This document shows positions 32,937-41,575 of a stretch of DNA of 64,000 bases, piece by piece. This DNA comes from CAZSAK01 sp964605155. GTDB lineage: Bacteria; Pseudomonadota; Gammaproteobacteria; SZUA-140. The first letter of the stretch is position 1, and each line of letters starts with the position of its first letter. The DNA lies in contig CAZSAK010000009.1 of assembly GCA_964605155.1 (NCBI GenBank), positions 25,876 to 89,875 of the forward strand, given 5' to 3'. The position numbers were made by a program, and so were the translations under genes. The notes beneath the pieces are model-generated. The model was not told where the DNA came from. It worked only from the letters and a program-made list of their open reading frames with translations, and did not search any database.

Positions 32937-34028
32937 ATGGAGGATATAAAAACAAAATCCTCCCGCTACCCAATGAAATCCTGCGGATCGAGCGAAACAC
33001 CGATGGATAACCGGTCAATAGACAAGATAGGCCAGCATATCAGGCTGGCACATGGCAATGGCGGTCGGCATATGCGCGAACTGATCGAGCATCTGTTCGA
33101 GCGTTTACTCGGCAATGAATTTCTGGACCTCCAGGCAGATGCATCAACGGTACCCCTTGGTCGGAATGAAATAGTCGTAACAACCGATGGCTTTACAGTG
33201 CAGCCACTGGAATTTCCCGGCGGAGATATCGGTTCACTCGCCGTCCACGGTACCGTCAACGACCTGGCCGTTGCAGGCGCCATACCGGTCTACCTTACGC
33301 TCAACATATTTATTGAGGAAGGTTTCGAGACGGCGGCTCTTGAACGCATCATTAACAGCATGGCGTCCGCGGCGAGGGATGCGAATGTCAGCATCGTCGC
33401 AGGTGACACCAAGGTCGTAAGACGCGGGGAAGGAGGCGGACTATACCTGTCGACTACCGGGATCGGTTTCAGGAATATACCAAATCGATTGGGGATGGAT
33501 CAGATTAAGGAAGATGATGCCATCCTGCTCAGCGGGCCGATCGGCGATCACGGGGCGGCCGTCATGCTGGCACGGGAACAATTCGGTTTACAAGGCAATC
33601 TGGGATCGGATACCGGTAGCGTTTTACCCCTGTGCAGTGCGCTGCTCCACCTGCCGGGGTTGCGTTTTATGCGTGATCCCACCCGGGGCGGACTGGCCAC
33701 CGTGGCAAATGAAATTACACGGGCTACCGGCCTGGGCATACGTTTATACGACGCACAAATTCCGGTACGTGATACCGTTCGTTCCATGTGCGAGATACTG
33801 GGTTATGACCCGTTTTATCTTGCTTGTGAAGGACGCGTGATCGCCGTGATAGAACCCGGCCAGGCTCAACATGCGCTTGACCTGTGGCATAACATTGCGC
33901 AAGGACAGCAGGCCACTGTCATTGGCAGCATCAACGGACCATCACCGCACGTGGTACTCGAGACCGTGCTGGGAGGTCAAAGGATTCTGGATGAACTCGA
34001 GGATGATCCCTTACCCAGGATTTGCTGA
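32937..34028 (+). CDS. hypE: Hydrogenase maturation protein HypE
   Basis: A PurM-like ATPase that dehydrates the thiocarbamate to thiocyanate on its C-terminal cysteine. Visible features: LAHGNGGRHMRELI (N-terminal ATP site), TTDGFTVQPLEFPGGDIGSLAVHGTVNDLAVAGAIP, SGPIGDHGAAVM, RDPTRGGLA, and the essential terminal Cys in LPRIC. ATG 32937 (363 residues) is 7 bp after the hypF stop; ATG 33003 (341 residues) gives a length closer to usual and is equally possible. The open frame reaches back to 32826 inside hypF. Confidence 0.95.
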   Translation: MEDIKTKSSRYPMKSCGSSETPMDNRSIDKIGQHIRLAHGNGGRHMRELIEHLFERLLGNEFLDLQADASTVPLGRNEIVVTTDGFTVQPLEFPGGDIGSLAVHGTVNDLAVAGAIPVYLTLNIFIEEGFETAALERIINSMASAARDANVSIVAGDTKVVRRGEGGGLYLSTTGIGFRNIPNRLGMDQIKEDDAILLSGPIGDHGAAVMLAREQFGLQGNLGSDTGSVLPLCSALLHLPGLRFMRDPTRGGLATVANEITRATGLGIRLYDAQIPVRDTVRSMCEILGYDPFYLACEGRVIAVIEPGQAQHALDLWHNIAQGQQATVIGSINGPSPHVVLETVLGGQRILDELEDDPLPRIC

Positions 34029-34042
34029 AACTCAAGCACGTT

Positions 34043-34073
34043 CATCCCCTCTCACTCGGCCTGAGAGGGGATG
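34043..34073. terminator. Bidirectional terminator between hypE and hsp20
   Basis: A 12-bp perfect stem (CATCCCCTCTCA with TGAGAGGGGATG) and a 7-nt loop lie between convergent genes, so it can end both the hyp and hsp20 messages, although neither side has a long T run. Confidence 0.75.
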
Positions 34074-34095
34074 GTTATAATTCGATCGATCAAGG

Positions 34096-34623
34096 TTATC
34101 CCTGGATATCAATCTTGTGACGTTTGGTCTTTTGCACCTTGGGTAACGTCAATTCAAGAACGCCATCCTTGAAGTTAGCCCTGGCCCTGGATTCATCGAC
34201 GTCGGAAGGCAATACAACGGTACGTGACACCTCACCGCTGCTGATTTCACGACGGATATAATCGCCTTTCTTTTCCTCGGCCTTTTTCTCCGTCTTGCCG
34301 TGGATGGTCAAGGTATTATTGCTGAGGGTCACCTCCAGATTTTCCTTCTTTATGCCGGGAATTTCGGCATTGACGATAATCTGATCATCCTGATCCAGGA
34401 CATCGACGCGTGGTGTCTTAAGGTCAAATGTCCGCGCCTTCTCGGCCCATGAAGGCCATTGCAGACGAAACGGTCGCAACCAGCCGCCACCCAGGTATTC
34501 ATCGAACGCCCGCTCAATCTCGTCAAACGGACTCAGATAGGTTTCGGAGCCGGGCTGGCGTAACTCCTGCCCCTGCCCTTTGTCCTTGCCTTTCTTGACT
34601 TCTATATCTTCAGATGTTGCCAT
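34096..34623 (-). CDS. Hsp20/alpha-crystallin family small heat shock protein
   Basis: A 175-residue holdase chaperone. The alpha-crystallin domain spans about residues 70-170, with VDVLDQDDQIIVNAEIPGIKKENLEVTLSNNTLTIHGK and the C-terminal FKDGVLELTLPKV strand. The N-terminal tail carries a charged KKGKDKGQGQE stretch and the aromatic assembly region. It lacks a clear C-terminal IxI motif after the domain, though KIDIQG is close. The GAGGAGGTGA ribosome site is very strong. A CTTGAAA element at 34746-34752 on this strand is a possible heat-shock (sigma-32) -35 box. Confidence 0.93.
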   Translation of the reverse strand: MATSEDIEVKKGKDKGQGQELRQPGSETYLSPFDEIERAFDEYLGGGWLRPFRLQWPSWAEKARTFDLKTPRVDVLDQDDQIIVNAEIPGIKKENLEVTLSNNTLTIHGKTEKKAEEKKGDYIRREISSGEVSRTVVLPSDVDESRARANFKDGVLELTLPKVQKTKRHKIDIQG

Positions 34624-34745
34624 GATTCACCTCCTCATTTCACAATCCCGACAACAATAACAGGATGGTCTGATACCATCTGCTGCATGGTAAATACCGT
34701 AATAAAGTATATTGCTAATAAATACTGTATGTATCTTACGGCGAA

Positions 34746-34752
34746 TTTCAAG
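34746..34752 (-). promoter_or_regulatory. Possible sigma-32 -35 element of hsp20
   Basis: CTTGAAA on the minus strand matches the sigma-32 -35 consensus, 123 bp before the hsp20 ATG. The matching -10 (CCCCATNT) is not clear. A CATTGA half site lies next to it at 34761-34766. Confidence 0.3.
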
Positions 34753-34896
34753 TGAAAATATCAATGCCGTTACGGTAAAGGGGTATCAATATATTTTTTA
34801 ATGTAACCTTTTGTTATTTTGTAAATATATTTCCGACCAATCCGGTAAACCTATAGACTTGCGAACCATCGATCATCATTATCAAATGAACATGTA

Positions 34897-35811
34897 ATGC
34901 TACAGACACTCATCCCAATGTTCGGCCTCATAGTCTGCGGCATTGCCTGGCAATTGTTCAAACCGGGCGAAACACAAACCCGGTTCAGCCGCAAGGTTTT
35001 GACGGATTTTGTCTATTATCTGTTCCTGCCCGCCCTGGTTCTGAAAGTCCTCTGGCAGGCACCGCTCGGGATCGATTCCCTGCGGATCTCCTTTATTGCC
35101 GCGAGCAGCATCATCATCTGGATAACCGTGAGCCGGATGGTATATAGAATCTTGCGCACACCGCGGCAGGCATCGGGCGCATTGATCCTCGCCTCTGCCT
35201 TTCCGAACGCCACCTATCTGGGTCTGCCCGTGCTGGAAAATACACTGGGTGAATGGGCGCGCAGCATCGCCATCCAGTATGACCTGTTCGCCTGTACCCC
35301 CCTGCTGCTTACGCTGGGTATACTGACCGCGCGTGGCTATGGAGAAATCAAGACCGGCGGGAATCCCGTGATGGCCTTGTTCAGGGTTCCCGCCTTGTGG
35401 GCAGCCATCATAGCGATCATTTTGAATATAACCAACGCTGCCGCGCCTGTATGGTTTCGAGGCCTGCTCGAGCTGTTGGGTTCGGCGGTGGTGCCCCTGA
35501 TGCTGGTTGCCCTGGGCCTCAGTCTGGATTTAAGATCCCTGAAATGGCGCATGATCCCCGTATTGACACCCGTGCTGATTATTCAGTTGATCATGATGCC
35601 ATTGCTTGCGGTTTTGCTGGCCCATGTCAGCGGGCTGAATGATCATTACCTGGTTGCTGTTGTCCTGGAGGCAGCAATGCCCTGCATGGTGCTGGGTATT
35701 GTCATCTGCGATCAGTTCGGACTCGATACCTCGCTGTTTGCCTCGGCAGTGACCTTGTCCACGGTTCTGAGTATCGTAACGTTGCCTCTTTGGCTGTTAC
35801 TATTACAGTGA
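34897..35811 (+). CDS. AEC family (auxin efflux carrier) transporter
   Basis: A 304-residue membrane protein of ten predicted helices in two five-helix halves (PF03547). Typical signals are FLPALVLKVLW in helix 2, ASAFPNATYLGLPVL (broken helix of the carrier site), VPLMLVALGLSLDLRSLKW in the middle and EAAMPCMVLGIVICDQFGLD near the end. AEC members move dicarboxylates such as malate or other organic anions; the substrate is not deducible here. It stands alone and points away from hsp20. Confidence 0.9.
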   Translation: MLQTLIPMFGLIVCGIAWQLFKPGETQTRFSRKVLTDFVYYLFLPALVLKVLWQAPLGIDSLRISFIAASSIIIWITVSRMVYRILRTPRQASGALILASAFPNATYLGLPVLENTLGEWARSIAIQYDLFACTPLLLTLGILTARGYGEIKTGGNPVMALFRVPALWAAIIAIILNITNAAAPVWFRGLLELLGSAVVPLMLVALGLSLDLRSLKWRMIPVLTPVLIIQLIMMPLLAVLLAHVSGLNDHYLVAVVLEAAMPCMVLGIVICDQFGLDTSLFASAVTLSTVLSIVTLPLWLLLLQ

Positions 35812-35822
35812 TTATCTCATGG

Positions 35823-36470
35823 TCAAAGCCAGATGCCCGATACCAGTTCGATGTATTCTTGCCATATGTCCTGGGGGTCCTTGTCGAATATCCCCTCGAT
35901 ATCCGCTGACAGCATATGCCAATCGCCACGATGCAGTTCGAACTCGAGCTGTCCTGCCGCCCAGCCGGTATAGCCGAAATACACATGGAGCTTGTCATCC
36001 TTGTTGATCCCTGAAATCAGCTCGACAACAAAGCCCGCACCAGGTCCGAAGTACAGGTCATCAATGACCGGAGACATATCCTTCCGGGTATCTCGCGAAT
36101 TCATCAGGACGGACATGAAGGTGGGATGGACGGGACCGCCGATATAGGGATTACCGACATGTTCATTCAGCATATCGATACCCGGAAATATCTCTGACAA
36201 ATCGATATCGGTAGGACGGTTGACAATAATGCCGATCGCCCCTTCTTTACTGTATTCAGTAATCAGGATGACTGTCTCCCTGAACCTGGGATCCGTCATT
36301 TGCCGGCTTGCGACAAGGAACACGCCTTTTTCCAGCCTTTGTACCGGTCCGCTACGAACCGCACTCAGGTTGCTGCTTGACGAGATGCCCGGAAATATCA
36401 GCAGCAGGAAGAAATATCCAATGAGGACGCAATGACGATGTGACGGGTATCCGTTACGTCTGCAACACAT
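35823..36470 (-). CDS. AlgH/YqgE (UPF0301) family protein with N-terminal export signal
   Basis: A 215-residue protein. The UPF0301 domain fills residues about 45-215: KGVFLVASRQMTDPRFRETVILI, GAIGIIVNRPT, YIGGPV and YFGYTGWAAGQLEFE. In front there is a basic then strongly hydrophobic stretch (HRHCVLIGYFFLLLIFPGISSS) that looks like a signal peptide; normal family members are cytosolic and about 185 residues. I chose ATG 36470 because GGGGGA lies upstream; a GTG at 36491 would add seven residues. The molecular role is unknown; AlgH was first linked to alginate regulation. Confidence 0.85.
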   Translation of the reverse strand: MCCRRNGYPSHRHCVLIGYFFLLLIFPGISSSSNLSAVRSGPVQRLEKGVFLVASRQMTDPRFRETVILITEYSKEGAIGIIVNRPTDIDLSEIFPGIDMLNEHVGNPYIGGPVHPTFMSVLMNSRDTRKDMSPVIDDLYFGPGAGFVVELISGINKDDKLHVYFGYTGWAAGQLEFELHRGDWHMLSADIEGIFDKDPQDIWQEYIELVSGIWL

Positions 36471-36634
36471 ATCAATCCCCCGGCCGATCACCTGGATAAC
36501 ACTATCTGATTATAATACTTTTATATATTCCGGAGTAACGAAAAGCATGATCCGTTCTGGGTATCGGATCGATATGATACATATACGAAAAAAGCTACGT
36601 CGTGGAAGCGACCAGGCCGGCATCCTGCCGGAAT

Positions 36635-37480
36635 CTAGGCCGCCTTGTGTAAAAACAGGTCCACGGAAATCCTGTACTGGAGGCGCGCATCATTCAGCAG
36701 GTCCGTGACTTCATCCTGATCAAGGCCGGTAATCGCCCAGGCCATGGGATCTATGCGATTATTTTTTTTCGTCGAGACTGCATACCCTTCACTCTTGGTA
36801 ATCGAGTCAGCCAGATGGATGATTGCGGCACCGAGTGGCGACTCTTTCGCCCTGGAAGGCTCATGATGATGTTCGACGGCATCCTGGATATGGACCGGTA
36901 ATTTCCAGGCGCGCAGCAGTGCTCCGCCGACATGCGCATGATTGAAACCGATCACCTCATCTTCGAGCTCGTAACGTGCCAGATTACATTCATCTTCACG
37001 AATATGAACCTTGCGTGCCATCTCGGGTAATTTATGCTGGATAATCAACTTACCAATATCATGTAACAGACCCGAAACAAAAAACGGCTCTGTATGCAAG
37101 GCATTGCATTTCGTAGCCAGTATACGGGCAAGTACGCCACAAAACAGGCTATGCTGCCAGAAACTGTCCAGATCGATAGCATCATTTTTGATCCTGGAAA
37201 AGGCGTCGATCGTGGAAGACGCCAGAATGAGATCCCGTAAACCCCGAGTACCAATGACTGTTATGGAGCGGGACACGGTATCAATCCTGGAAGGAAAACC
37301 ATATAACGGGCTGTTGGCAATCTTGAGTAGCTTGGCGGTCAACGCAGGGTCCCGACTGATATACTTGCCGATATCCGATGCCGAGCAACTCGGGTCATCG
37401 ACCATTGCGTTAACTTTTATGAATACTTCGGGTAACGAAACAAGTCTGACGGCGCCCCTGACAAGGTCTTGAGGTTCCAT
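36635..37480 (-). CDS. HDOD domain protein
   Basis: A 281-residue protein consisting mainly of one HDOD domain (about 12-215): LPEVFIKVNAMVDDPSCSASDIGKYISRDPALTAKLLKIANSPLYG at the start, then a histidine-rich core (FVSGLLHDIGKLII and GFNHAHVGGALLRAW). Unlike most HDOD proteins it keeps an HD pair (LLHDIG), so weak phosphohydrolase activity is possible. HDOD proteins act in chemotaxis, biofilm and cyclic-di-GMP signalling. AAGGAGGAG gives a strong ribosome site. No partner kinase or response regulator is adjacent. Confidence 0.88.
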   Translation of the reverse strand: MEPQDLVRGAVRLVSLPEVFIKVNAMVDDPSCSASDIGKYISRDPALTAKLLKIANSPLYGFPSRIDTVSRSITVIGTRGLRDLILASSTIDAFSRIKNDAIDLDSFWQHSLFCGVLARILATKCNALHTEPFFVSGLLHDIGKLIIQHKLPEMARKVHIREDECNLARYELEDEVIGFNHAHVGGALLRAWKLPVHIQDAVEHHHEPSRAKESPLGAAIIHLADSITKSEGYAVSTKKNNRIDPMAWAITGLDQDEVTDLLNDARLQYRISVDLFLHKAA

Positions 37481-38130
37481 ATCGATACTCCTCCTTTACA
37501 AACGCCCTTCCGTAAAAAGTCATGTGCTTGTCGATAAGCGTCAGGCCTGGTAGAAATAAATCGTAGAAATATATCCAGGCCTTGCATCGTTGTTATCGCC
37601 CGATTGTATCGCTTCTTTAACACCCTGATCTGTAAAGCGAAAATGTGGTAGCGCCATTCACCTCACAGACTATTCTATGTTTTTTATATAATTCATTCAG
37701 TTAGCGATATTACCTGAGACATGTCTTCAAAAGAAACCGTCATTAACAGGGCTAAAAATGTGCCCTTGGGGCGTTGACTTTCCCCGGGCAAGGGCGATTA
37801 TTTCCTGTGCAGCGGCCGGATTTACTCGTCCGGATACCTCGCCGAGGCCCTTTAGATCGTAGACCTTGTACCACCGGGTTTTCAACTGGATGTCTCTTTT
37901 TCAGAACCGCTTCTCAAGGATCTACAGCCTGTAACACGGCGCTGGCGTTTATCGCGTGTGCGACGGTCATCGGAATCATATGTTGAGAAATGCCCGCCTG
38001 CAGTTGATCATGGTCGTGACGACGGAAAATCGGCATTGGATATTCGATGAGATTTGTTTACCATTTTCGAACAGTAGTCGATCCATTCGACGGCGAATAT
38101 GAATTCTTTACGTGAAAGTTTTCAATACCC
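37481..38130. other. 650-bp non-coding region with a possible gene remnant
   Basis: No intact gene is visible. On the plus strand one frame stays open from 37778 to 37852 (25 codons) and again from 37856 to 38047 (64 codons), separated only by a TAG; the translation around the stop (YLAEAL-stop-IVDLVPPGFQLDV) looks protein-like and could be a decayed gene. I do not recognise the family. Confidence 0.3.
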
Positions 38131-38991
38131 ATGCAAGACAGAGAATTCAATCCTGAAACCTATAAAGAAGCCCAGCGGAATGACTGGAATTCTGTGTCAT
38201 CAGGTTGGGAAAAATGGTGGGAGGTGATCGAGCAGGGTGCCGCAGAAGTGAGTGGCCGGATGCTTGAGATGGCCGAGATCCAGCCTGATCACCAGGTTTT
38301 GGATGTGGCCACCGGCATCGGTGAACCTGCCATCAGCGCGGCGCAACGCGTCGGATCGCAAGGCCGTGTTACGGCTATAGATCAGGCAACCGGCATGCTG
38401 GACATTGCCAGACGCCGTGCGCAGTCTCACGGCCTGGATAACATATCCTTCCACGAAATGGACGGGGAAGTCATTGCAACCCATAGCGATCATTTCGATG
38501 CCGTTCTGTGTCGCTGGGGATTGATGTTCATGCCCAATATCGATAAAGCCCTGGACGGGATGTACCGGGCTCTCAAGCCCGGAGGCAGGATCTCGGCTGT
38601 AGTATGGTCATACCCCGACAAGGTGCCCTCGATAAGCCTGCCAATAGGTGTTGTCAGGGACATATTGCAGCTTCCTTCGCCGCCGCCGGATACTCCTAGT
38701 CCTTTTTCTCTGGCGGATACGACAGAGCTGCAGTTACGATTTGAAAACGCGGGTTTCAAGGATGTCCGGTTCGATTCCATGATGGTCGATTTTCACATAC
38801 CCACGGTAGAGACCTATACGGAATTCACCAGGGATATCAATGCACCTCTGATGGCATTGCTTGCCGATCAACCTGTGGAACAACAAGAACTGATATGGGA
38901 GTCAATCATGCAAGCGCTACATCCCCATGTTGACCCGGTAGGTAACCTGCAGCTGCAAAACGAGGCCATCTGTGTTACTGGCAGGAAATAA
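38131..38991 (+). CDS. Class I SAM-dependent methyltransferase (UbiE/COQ5-like)
   Basis: A 286-residue enzyme with a Rossmann methyltransferase core. Motif I is LDVATGIGEPAI (about 57-68), the acidic end of strand 2 is in TAIDQATGML, and LKPGGRISAVVWS is the post-III block. The N terminus has a tryptophan-rich helix (WEKWWEVIEQGA). The class is clear but the substrate is not; menaquinone/ubiquinone-type, tocopherol-type and small-molecule methylases all share this fold. The next genes, convergent to it, make ergothioneine, which also uses SAM, but a link is not shown. Confidence 0.85.
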   Translation: MQDREFNPETYKEAQRNDWNSVSSGWEKWWEVIEQGAAEVSGRMLEMAEIQPDHQVLDVATGIGEPAISAAQRVGSQGRVTAIDQATGMLDIARRRAQSHGLDNISFHEMDGEVIATHSDHFDAVLCRWGLMFMPNIDKALDGMYRALKPGGRISAVVWSYPDKVPSISLPIGVVRDILQLPSPPPDTPSPFSLADTTELQLRFENAGFKDVRFDSMMVDFHIPTVETYTEFTRDINAPLMALLADQPVEQQELIWESIMQALHPHVDPVGNLQLQNEAICVTGRK

Positions 38992-39168
38992 GTATTATCA
39001 CGATACTAGTGTCTTGAAAGTGTTGGCAGAACCTGGTTGAAGTTTGATCCGGTCAGGATCTTGACCACTTCCGTATGGTCATTGCTCTACCTTGTGGAAT
39101 TATAAATATGACGATACAGTCCATCGCGGCCTGTACAGCTATTTCCTGAAAATACAGGATATACAGTA

Positions 39169-40128
39169 TTACAATGACCGGAAATAATGCACACTGAATA
39201 AACCGTCATTATCTGTCCAGGTCTTCAAATGTTCAAGACCGGCCTTTCTCGCCATCTCCAGAAATTCATCAATACGATATTTATAGGAATTTTCCGTGTG
39301 AATATGCTCTCCCCTGCAGATATTCGAGCGAAAACCATTGATATGGATCACCTGATCGGATTTGCTGACCAGGTGCATTTCAACCCGTCCCTTTTCTTCG
39401 TTGTAAAATGCCTTGTGCTCGAAATCCTCGACCCTGAAATCAGCGTCCAGTTCACGGTTGATCCTCATGATGACATTCTTGTTAAAGGCCTCCGTCACTC
39501 CTTTTGCATCATTATAGGCAGCGTTCAATATCGCCGGATCCTTTTTGATATCCACTCCGACCAGTAAATCACCACCAGGGTGTAACAAATTCGCAATCAC
39601 CTTGAGTATCGAAGCGGCATCCCGTGGCTCGAAGTTACCAATACTTGAACCCGGATAAAATACCAGTTTTTTTGATTCATCCGGATCATAGGGCAGATTT
39701 ATGGGCTGGGTGATATCCATACATGCTGCCCACACATCAAGCCAGGGATAATCGCTGGCAAGTTCATTGGCGTTTTCCAACAGATGATCCTTTGAAATAT
39801 CGATGGGCATATAGGTAGCAGGACGCAGGGTATCCAACAGCAGCCTGACCTTGGTGCTGTTACCGCTGCCAAGTTCTATCAAAAAACAGTCGGGGCCTAT
39901 AAGATCCGCGATTTCATCGGCATGGGCCTTTAATATACTGATCTCTGCACGTGTTGCGTAATATTCCGGGAGCCTGCTGATCTTTTCAAAAAGAATCGAT
40001 CCACGGTTGTCATAAAAATATTTCGGAGAGATCCATTTCGGCTTGTTGGACAATCCCTCTAATACTTCCTGTTCCATATCCGAAGGGGCCGGATAATCGT
40101 CGTGAAAGCGGATGTTCGACGGGTTCAA
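39169..40128 (-). CDS. egtD: L-histidine N-alpha-trimethyltransferase EgtD
   Basis: A 319-residue enzyme that trimethylates histidine to hercynine, the first step of ergothioneine synthesis. Features: IRFHDDYPAP near the start, PKYFYDNRGSILFEKISRLPEYYATRAE, the SAM motif IELGSGNSTKVRLLL, and VFYPGSSIGNFEP. I set the start at the TTG 40128: it overlaps the egtB stop (TTGA), has AGGAG seven bases upstream, and includes the conserved IRFHD start; a frame beginning at 40257 is only egtB shadow. Length matches the family (about 320). Confidence 0.93.
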   Translation of the reverse strand: MNPSNIRFHDDYPAPSDMEQEVLEGLSNKPKWISPKYFYDNRGSILFEKISRLPEYYATRAEISILKAHADEIADLIGPDCFLIELGSGNSTKVRLLLDTLRPATYMPIDISKDHLLENANELASDYPWLDVWAACMDITQPINLPYDPDESKKLVFYPGSSIGNFEPRDAASILKVIANLLHPGGDLLVGVDIKKDPAILNAAYNDAKGVTEAFNKNVIMRINRELDADFRVEDFEHKAFYNEEKGRVEMHLVSKSDQVIHINGFRSNICRGEHIHTENSYKYRIDEFLEMARKAGLEHLKTWTDNDGLFSVHYFRSL

Positions 40129-41423
40129 TGGTCCACTCCTAGCCGGATGCCCGTAAACTGCCAACGATCCGCTGGGAAAAAGAAGTTCCGATAAGTTACC
40201 CTGATGTGCGTAGATGATGTTGCACATGAACCGCCGCGCAGGACCAGCTGGTTGCACATGAACTTACCGTTATATTCGCCGATGGCTCCGTCAGGAGCAC
40301 GGTAACCCGGGTAGGGAATATACGGGCTTTGCGTCCATTCCCAAACATCTCCGAACATCTGTTGCACCTGTTGAGATGGCCGGGCAACGATCGGATGCAG
40401 ATGTCCTGATTCACGGAAATTACCCGTTTGATTGACTCCGCCTGCCACGTGTTCCCATTCCGCCTCGGTCAACAGGCGTTTACCGGCCCAACGGGCATAG
40501 GCATCCGCTTCGTAATAACTGACATGACAGACTGGCTCGTTTTCGTCGACCTTGCGCATTCCCGACAAGGTCATCGCCCACCATGTACTATCGATATTCT
40601 CCCAGTACAGGGGCGCAGACCATTGTTGTTGTTTTACTGTCGCCCAGCCATCCGACAGCCAGTATTCCGGTTTGCGGTAGCCGTCGGCCGCAATAAATTC
40701 CAGGTATTCACCATTTGTTACCAGGCGCGAGGCACACTTGAAATCCCGTAGATAGATGCGGTGGCGCGGCATTTCATTATCATAGGCAAATGAGTTGCCT
40801 GCATGGCCGATTTCCATCAGGCCACCCTCATAGGGAATCCATTCCAACCGTCCCGGATCAGGGGGTGATTTGACAGTCATGACCTTGTACGCCGGTCTTA
40901 ACGGATTTGCCGCATAGATATGCTTGATATCAGTATAGAGCAGTTCCTGATGCTGTTGTTCATGATGGATACCGAGGATGAGCCGGTTAAGGCAGTTTTC
41001 CCACAGGTCTTGCGACACGGACTCGATCAGCTTTTCGATGTGTTCGTCCACGTAGGCCCGATATTGATAGACCGTTTGCGTGGTCGGACGTGACAACAGG
41101 CCACGGGCCTTGCGGGGATAAAAGGTTCCTACCGTTTCATAATAGGAATTAAACAGATATCCGTATTGAGGGTGAAAGACACGATATGATTGTAGAAAGG
41201 GTATCAGCAGGAAGGTTTCAAAAAACCAGCTGGTATGTGCCAGATGCCATTTCGGCGGACTTACATCAGGCATGGTCTGGATTACATAATCCTCGACTGC
41301 GAGCGGCAGACAAATGTCATGACTATGTTGACGAACAGTCCTGTAACCAAGCAATGCAAACTGACGGTCATTATACCCTGCATACTCCTGCGGATAGCTT
41401 GCCTGTTGTCTCAGTACGCTCAT
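40125..41423 (-). CDS. egtB: Ergothioneine sulfoxide synthase EgtB
   Basis: A 432-residue non-haem iron oxygenase that joins hercynine to a thiol donor (gamma-glutamylcysteine or cysteine). The N-terminal DinB-like domain supplies the iron histidines: WHLAHTSWFFETFLL (about 57-71) and HHEQQHQELLYTD (about 152-164). The C-terminal FGE-sulfatase/C-type-lectin domain (about 215-430) ends with VLRGGSCATSSTHIRVTYRNFFFPADRWQFTGIRLG. It is directly followed by egtD with a TTGA overlap. egtA, egtC and egtE are not nearby, as is common for two-gene proteobacterial clusters. Confidence 0.93.
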   Translation of the reverse strand: MSVLRQQASYPQEYAGYNDRQFALLGYRTVRQHSHDICLPLAVEDYVIQTMPDVSPPKWHLAHTSWFFETFLLIPFLQSYRVFHPQYGYLFNSYYETVGTFYPRKARGLLSRPTTQTVYQYRAYVDEHIEKLIESVSQDLWENCLNRLILGIHHEQQHQELLYTDIKHIYAANPLRPAYKVMTVKSPPDPGRLEWIPYEGGLMEIGHAGNSFAYDNEMPRHRIYLRDFKCASRLVTNGEYLEFIAADGYRKPEYWLSDGWATVKQQQWSAPLYWENIDSTWWAMTLSGMRKVDENEPVCHVSYYEADAYARWAGKRLLTEAEWEHVAGGVNQTGNFRESGHLHPIVARPSQQVQQMFGDVWEWTQSPYIPYPGYRAPDGAIGEYNGKFMCNQLVLRGGSCATSSTHIRVTYRNFFFPADRWQFTGIRLGVDH

Positions 41424-41575
41424 GGACGGTTCATACCTTCAGATCCCTTGATTGATCATTCTATGTGACTTGGAAATGATTTTAAACCCGATGCCAAAAT
41501 AACCGGACTGGATGCCTGCCTGATAATTACATAACCTGAATGAAAATTAATATTCTAGCATAACGACAGGCTGAT

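Noticed and set aside
34746..34766. CATTGA half site next to CTTGAAA upstream of hsp20 as a member of the CATTGA-N6-TCAATG regulon
   Set aside because: The second half (CACTTG) does not match TCAATG, so only half a site is present.
37417..37623. A 68-codon minus-strand ORF at the start of the HDOD gene
   Set aside because: It overlaps the HDOD start and its strong ribosome site, and has no domain.
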